A stretch of DNA of 64,000 nucleotides, from positions 1 to 64,000 of the forward strand of contig NZ_RJTU01000043.1 of NCBI RefSeq assembly GCF_003730015.1. The letters run 5' to 3'. Position 1 is the stretch's first letter. Each line of letters starts with the position of its first letter. The translations under genes and the position numbers were made by a program. The stretch is from Epilithonimonas hominis (GTDB lineage Bacteria > Bacteroidota > Bacteroidia > Flavobacteriales > Weeksellaceae). Of the stretch, positions 60,391 to 64,000 are shown piece by piece. Below the pieces are notes generated by a model. It worked only from the letters and a program-made list of their open reading frames with translations. It had not been told where the DNA came from and ran no database searches.

Positions 60391-60408
60391 ATGGATTCAA
60401 AAAAATAT

Positions 60409-60735
60409 TCAGCAACATTTTTCTTTAGAAATGGTTTCGATGATTTTTGAAAAATAAGAATTGATGATTTCGATGACCTTTTCATTAATACAATAACAAA
60501 TCGAGTTTCCTTCGATATTTCCTTTGATAATTCCCGCATTTTTTAATTCTTTCAAGTGTTGCGAAACTGTCGGCTGCGCCAATGGAAGTTCATTCACTAT
60601 GTCTCCGCAGATACATTCGTTTACTTTCATCAGATATTCGATAATAGCGATTCTTGCAGGATGTCCAAGTGCTTTTGCGATGTTGGCAATTCTATTTTGT
60701 TGTTCTGTAAAATGTTCAGTTTTGGTTGCGCCCAT
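60409..60735 (-). CDS. arsR: ArsR family metalloregulator
   Basis: The product is 108 aa. The winged helix is seen in ALGHPARIAIIEYLMKVNECICGDIVNEL and PLAQPTVSQHLKELKNAGIIKGNIEGNSICYC. The motif ECICGD is the site-3-type pair (C-x-C) that binds As(III), with a third cysteine further on; binding releases it from DNA. It is followed by the DUF6428 gene, and identical operators before each gene show that it controls both itself and the operon. The order is regulator first, then detox genes. Confidence 0.92.
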   Translation of the reverse strand: MGATKTEHFTEQQNRIANIAKALGHPARIAIIEYLMKVNECICGDIVNELPLAQPTVSQHLKELKNAGIIKGNIEGNSICYCINEKVIEIINSYFSKIIETISKEKCC

Positions 60736-60748
60736 TTTAATAATTTAA

Positions 60749-60766
60749 TATTGCAATATTACGATT
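60749..60766 (-). promoter_or_regulatory. ArsR operator, copy 1 (before arsR)
   Basis: These are the same 18 bases as 60373-60390, 13 bp upstream of the arsR ATG, with TAATATTG inside as a near -7 box. Finding it before both arsR and the first operon gene supports autoregulation plus operon control. Confidence 0.8.
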
Positions 60767-60821
60767 AAAATTTAATTGACCAATTAATTTTGAATTCTTT
60801 TTTTTGTTTTAAATTTATAGT

Positions 60822-60856
60822 CATCTTACTTTTTACATTATACATTTTACAGTTAA
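60822..60856 (+). repeat. 7-bp tandem units before the LMW phosphatase gene
   Basis: CATCTTA, CTTTTTA, CATTATA, CATTTTA and CAGTTAA (60822-60856) are followed by AAAA and the ATG at 60861. The words are shared with the run before the 78-aa gene at 37843. Confidence 0.75.
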
Positions 60857-60860
60857 AAAA

Positions 60861-61301
60861 ATGAAAATACTAATGGTTTGTCTCGGGAATATTTGCAGAA
60901 GTCCTTTGGCAGAAGGAATTTTGAAATCTAAACTCGATGATAATCATTTTATTGATAGTGCCGGAACAATCGATTATCACGAAGGAAGTCTGCCCGACGA
61001 ACGTTCTGTAAAAACCGCTTTCAAAAACGGAATTGATATTTCGATGCAAAAATCTCGTCCAATCAAAAAATCAGATTTGGAAGAGTTTGATTTGATTTTC
61101 TGTATGGACAAAAACAATTATAAAGATGTTCTAAAAATGGCGGACGATTCTCAAAAGCATAAAATCAGATTGATTCTTGATAACGAATTGGAAGTTCCAG
61201 ATCCGTATTATGGCGGAATTGACGGATTTGATAAAGTTTACAAAATGCTCGACGAATCCTGCGAAATAATCGCCAAAAAAATCAAGAACAACACGATATA
61301 A
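60861..61301 (+). CDS. Low-molecular-weight protein-tyrosine phosphatase
   Basis: The product is 146 aa. The P-loop VCLGNICRSPLAEG (CX5R), and the acid-site loop EVPDPYYGGIDGFD with the catalytic aspartate, are intact. Such phosphatases act on protein tyrosine phosphate, often on capsule or exopolysaccharide kinases. It is divergent from arsR and not obviously part of the arsenic operon. The 35-bp spacer of 7-bp units ends 4 bp before the ATG. Confidence 0.93.
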   Translation: MKILMVCLGNICRSPLAEGILKSKLDDNHFIDSAGTIDYHEGSLPDERSVKTAFKNGIDISMQKSRPIKKSDLEEFDLIFCMDKNNYKDVLKMADDSQKHKIRLILDNELEVPDPYYGGIDGFDKVYKMLDESCEIIAKKIKNNTI

Positions 61302-61340
61302 TTCACAAACAATTCTAAATTTGTAAGATAAGTTCTTTTT

Positions 61341-62617
61341 ATGAATTTGGACATTGAACAAAAATCTATAAAACCGAAAAAATTCTATCAGCTTCTTTAT
61401 ATTCAGGTACTGATTGCGATTGTTTTCGGTGTTTCGCTCGGTTATTTTTATCCGGATTTAGGCGAGAAAATGAAACCGCTCGGCGACGGATTCATCAAGC
61501 TGGTCAAAATGATTATTGCGCCGGTAATTTTCTTACCGTTTCCACAGGAATTGCTGGAATGAACGACCTGAAAAAAGTCGGAAGAGTCGCAGGAAAAGCA
61601 TTTGCCTATTTCTTTACATTTTCAACCTTAGCATTGATTATCGGTTTGGTTGTCAGTAATCTGGTTCAACCTGGCAAAGGTCTTAACATCGATCCAAGCA
61701 CTTTGAATAGCGCAGAGGTCGAGAAATATGTTAAAGCAGCCCACGATAACTCGATGGTGAGTTTTATTTACAATATCATTCCCGAAACGTTATTTAGTCC
61801 ATTAACTGGCGATAATATTTTGCAGGTTTTGCTGGTAGCCATTTTATTTGGAGTGGCTTTGGCTGTGACTTCGGAGAAAAGTCAATCAATTCAAGATTTT
61901 CTCCAAACTTTGACGATTCCGATTTTCAAAATTGTAGAAATTCTAATGAAACTCGCTCCAATTGGTGCATTTGGCGCAATGGCTTTCACGATTGGAAAGT
62001 ATGGCTTAGAATCGCTCAAAAACTTGGCAATGCTGGTCGGGACATTTTATGTGACTTCTGCGTTGTTTGTTATTGTGATTTTAGGAAGCGTTGCTTGGTA
62101 TAATGGATTCAATATTTTCAAATTTCTGAAATACATCAAAGAAGAAATTTTTCTAGTTTTAGGAACAAGTTCGTCTGAACCTGCTCTTCCCGGATTGATG
62201 AAAAAAATGGAAAATGCAGGCTGTGACAAAAGTGTTGTTGGTTTGGTGGTTCCTACTGGCTATTCCTTCAATCTCGATGGAACCAATATTTATATGACTT
62301 TGGCAGCGTTGTTCATTGCGCAGGCTTGTAATATCGACTTAACTTTGGAGCATCAGATTGGATTACTTTTGGTCGCGATGTTGAGTTCCAAAGGTGCGGC
62401 TGGCGTTACAGGTGCAGGATTTATCACTTTGGCCGCAACTTTAGCAGTCGTTCCCGAAGTTCCGATTGCCGGAATGACTTTGATTCTCGGCATCGATAAG
62501 TTTATGTCAGAATGCCGTGCTTTGACCAATGTGATTGGGAATGCAGTCGCGACAGTTGTCGTTTCCAATTGGGAAAATCGTTTGGACAAAGACCGATTAA
62601 AAGAAGTTTTGAATTAA
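61341..62617 (+). pseudogene. dctA: C4-dicarboxylate:H+ symporter gene with a frameshift
   Basis: The first frame (61341-61562) runs [20 protein letters not shown] and [13 protein letters not shown], then goes off; the second starts in another frame at [13 protein letters not shown] and continues to 62617 with [20 protein letters not shown] and [20 protein letters not shown], the DctA substrate-binding motifs. One base is lost at about 61530-61536, where the ancestral frame would read [13 protein letters not shown]. The joined product would be about 425 aa, normal for DctA/GltP. With the broken porin it may reflect loss of dicarboxylate or organic-acid uptake, or an error in the sequence. Confidence 0.85.
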
Positions 62618-62646
62618 ATTTGTGATTATTAGGATAATTATTAAAA

Positions 62647-63147
62647 ATGAATGCTAAAGAAAAACAGACTGAATTTATAAAATTACATTTGAAACCTTTT
62701 TTCAAAAATAGAGATTATAAAAATTCAAACCAAACTTGGTGGAAAGATCGTGGTGATTTTTATAATGTGATTAATCTTCAGAATTTCTCTTGGAATACTA
62801 AAGATAAAATTGATTTCAGATTTAATTTAGGTATCGCATTAAAAGCAACTTTGAAGGATAGAACTTTAAAGAAAGTCACTCATTTTGATTGTGTCACTCA
62901 TTTGGGTAATGGAGCTTTTTTACCAGATAGTAAAAATAGAAAGTTTGGAAGCAATCTAGGATATGAAATTAAATCTGATACTCATTTAGACGATTTTATT
63001 ACTTCTTTTTTTGATGATTTTTCTAATTATGTAATTCCTAACTTCGAAAAGCAAAATAATTTGAAAGAACTAATTGATTTCTATAATCAATATGAATTCT
63101 GGGGAAATCAATTAGAAAAACAAATTATAATAAATAACTTAATTTAA
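62647..63147 (+). CDS. DUF4304 family protein
   Basis: The product is 166 aa. The pattern KLHLKPFFKNRDYKNSNQTW, then DRGDFYNVINLQNFSWN, is characteristic of DUF4304, a family of unknown function often encoded near polymorphic-toxin immunity genes. No catalytic motif is visible. It is preceded by dctA in the same direction and followed by the methyltransferase gene. The coding sequence is more AT-rich than its neighbours, as if acquired. Confidence 0.8.
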   Translation: MNAKEKQTEFIKLHLKPFFKNRDYKNSNQTWWKDRGDFYNVINLQNFSWNTKDKIDFRFNLGIALKATLKDRTLKKVTHFDCVTHLGNGAFLPDSKNRKFGSNLGYEIKSDTHLDDFITSFFDDFSNYVIPNFEKQNNLKELIDFYNQYEFWGNQLEKQIIINNLI

Positions 63148-63226
63148 AATTCTAGCTAAATTTTCACGGTCTTGAATTTTTGGTTCTTTTGTTTCAAGTC
63201 AAAAAAATATAATTAATAAACTTAAA

Positions 63227-63925
63227 ATGCTATACCTTCTACCAGCTTATCTTTCCGAAAATTCTCCAATAGAATATTTTGCGCCGACAATCAAAGACAT
63301 TATTATGAATGTCGATCATTATTTTGTGGAGAACGAAAAGACAGCCAGAAAAGTCATCAAATTCTTTGCGCCAGAGAAAAAACAACCTGAACTCAAATTG
63401 TTTCTTCTTGACAAATATTCCGAAACAGCAGATTTGAAAGAAGCTCAAAAGTTGATGAAAGAAGGCGTAGATTTTGGATTACTTTCAGAAGCCGGTTTGC
63501 CTTGTATCGGCGACCCAGGAAATATTATGGTTGGCTGGTCGCATAAAAATAACGTAAAAGTTATTCCTGTCAACGGTCCAAGTTCTTTCGTTCTGGCTTT
63601 GATTGCAAGCGGATTCAATGGTCAGCAGTTTTCGTTCAATGGTTATTTGGCTATCGAAAAAGACAAGAAGAAAAAAGAAATTCAACATCTGGAAAATTTG
63701 GTTGAGAAAACTGGATTTACACAGATTTTTATGGAAACACCTTACAGAAATAATCCATTGTTTGAAGATTTGACCAAGTTTCTCAACCCAAATACAAAGT
63801 TGTGCATCGCCGCCAACATCAATGACCCAGAAACCGAATTTATCAAAACAAAAACGATCAACGATTGGAAAAAAGAAAAGCCAGAGTTACATAAGATTCC
63901 GGCCGTTTTTCTAATCGGAAAATAA
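63227..63925 (+). CDS. RsmI-like SAM-dependent methyltransferase
   Basis: The product is 232 aa of the tetrapyrrole-methylase fold. The RsmI pattern is visible: a short N-terminus with ENEKTARKVIKFF, the GLLSEAGLPCIGDPGN motif (equivalent to the DAGTP..SDPG of RsmI), VIPVNGPSSFVLALIASGF and FSFNGYLA. RsmI methylates 16S rRNA at C1402. This is the shorter Bacteroidota-type version (RsmI is about 280 aa), lacking the C-terminal domain, so the target could differ. The last gene in the window. Confidence 0.85.
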   Translation: MLYLLPAYLSENSPIEYFAPTIKDIIMNVDHYFVENEKTARKVIKFFAPEKKQPELKLFLLDKYSETADLKEAQKLMKEGVDFGLLSEAGLPCIGDPGNIMVGWSHKNNVKVIPVNGPSSFVLALIASGFNGQQFSFNGYLAIEKDKKKKEIQHLENLVEKTGFTQIFMETPYRNNPLFEDLTKFLNPNTKLCIAANINDPETEFIKTKTINDWKKEKPELHKIPAVFLIGK

Positions 63926-63933
63926 TTTAAAAA

Positions 63934-63991
63934 CCATATAGACACATAGCTATTTATTCTTTAAAGTCACAAAAACTATGTGTCTATGTGG
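63934..63991 (+). repeat. Inverted-repeat element at the window end
   Basis: CCATATAGACACATAG (63934-63949) and CTATGTGTCTATGTGG (63976-63991) pair at 16 positions with one G-T wobble. The right arm is two 8-bp units (CTATGTGT, CTATGTGG). It begins 8 bp after the methyltransferase stop; the next gene is beyond the window. Confidence 0.75.
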
Positions 63992-64000
63992 TGAAAATAT

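Noticed and set aside
60345-60539. 65-residue N-terminal extension of the DUF6428-like protein
   Set aside because: It would run across the operator at 60373-60390 and into the arsR coding region; the ATG at 60344 gives the expected protein start.

Overview
The window looks like a chromosomal segment of a Bacteroidota bacterium of the Flavobacteriia, most like Chryseobacterium or a close Weeksellaceae relative. The DNA is AT-rich. Promoters fit the Bacteroidota form (TAnnTTTG at -7), and I saw no consistent Shine-Dalgarno sites. One protein carries a type IX secretion C-terminal domain with SprB-type repeats. I recognised no tRNA, rRNA or CRISPR array.

Layout. (1) 146-8776, minus strand: an acetate-type module with acs, a lone receiver protein, a sodium:solute symporter/histidine-kinase fusion (CrbS/CbrA-like) and a small membrane protein, then an MFS transporter and a porin gene broken twice. 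A zinc-ribbon/HTH regulator at 8912-9328 ends this arm. (2) 9489-18428, plus strand: a full arginine biosynthesis cluster, GNAT-argG-argC-argD-argF'-argB-argE-argH. Residue Val90 of the carbamoyltransferase suggests the N-succinyl route known from Bacteroides. An Lrp/AsnC regulator follows. (3) 19118-25496: pyrB with a pyrBI-like attenuator leader, then carA, an orphan gene and carB. Carbamoyl phosphate from carAB would feed both the arginine and pyrimidine genes. (4) 25571-42471: mixed housekeeping and accessory genes, including a ParE/RelE toxin-antitoxin pair, an unusual ABC ATPase with a large membrane partner, an Ada-type DNA repair protein, a HipA-like kinase with a DUF3037 protein, a T9SS adhesin-like protein, pnuC and an amino-acid permease. 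(5) 42481-52052, minus strand: a co-directional cluster with three ATP-grasp-like ligases, a GCS2 carboxylate-amine ligase, a class I glutamine amidotransferase-like protein, two esterases and an M17 aminopeptidase. This is probably a pathway for a small peptide-like or amide-containing molecule. A toxin-antitoxin pair with a frameshifted toxin lies inside it. (6) 52284-64000: a GH43-like secreted enzyme, a thioesterase, dnaA, an arsenic/chromate operon with two identical 18-bp ArsR operators, a LMW phosphatase, a frameshifted dctA and an RsmI-like methyltransferase.

The least explained signal is in the gaps between genes. At many loci the sequence just before a start codon is a degenerate tandem repeat with a 7-bp period, in several cases in exact phase with the ATG (carA, argD, and the ATP-grasp genes starting at 47422 and 49482). 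Other gaps are filled by elements bounded by inverted repeats. The arm sequence differs between these elements, but the two arms within each element match. Further gaps carry a composite REP-like module. Four single-base lesions affect three genes (porin, toxin, dctA); these could be real decay or sequence errors.
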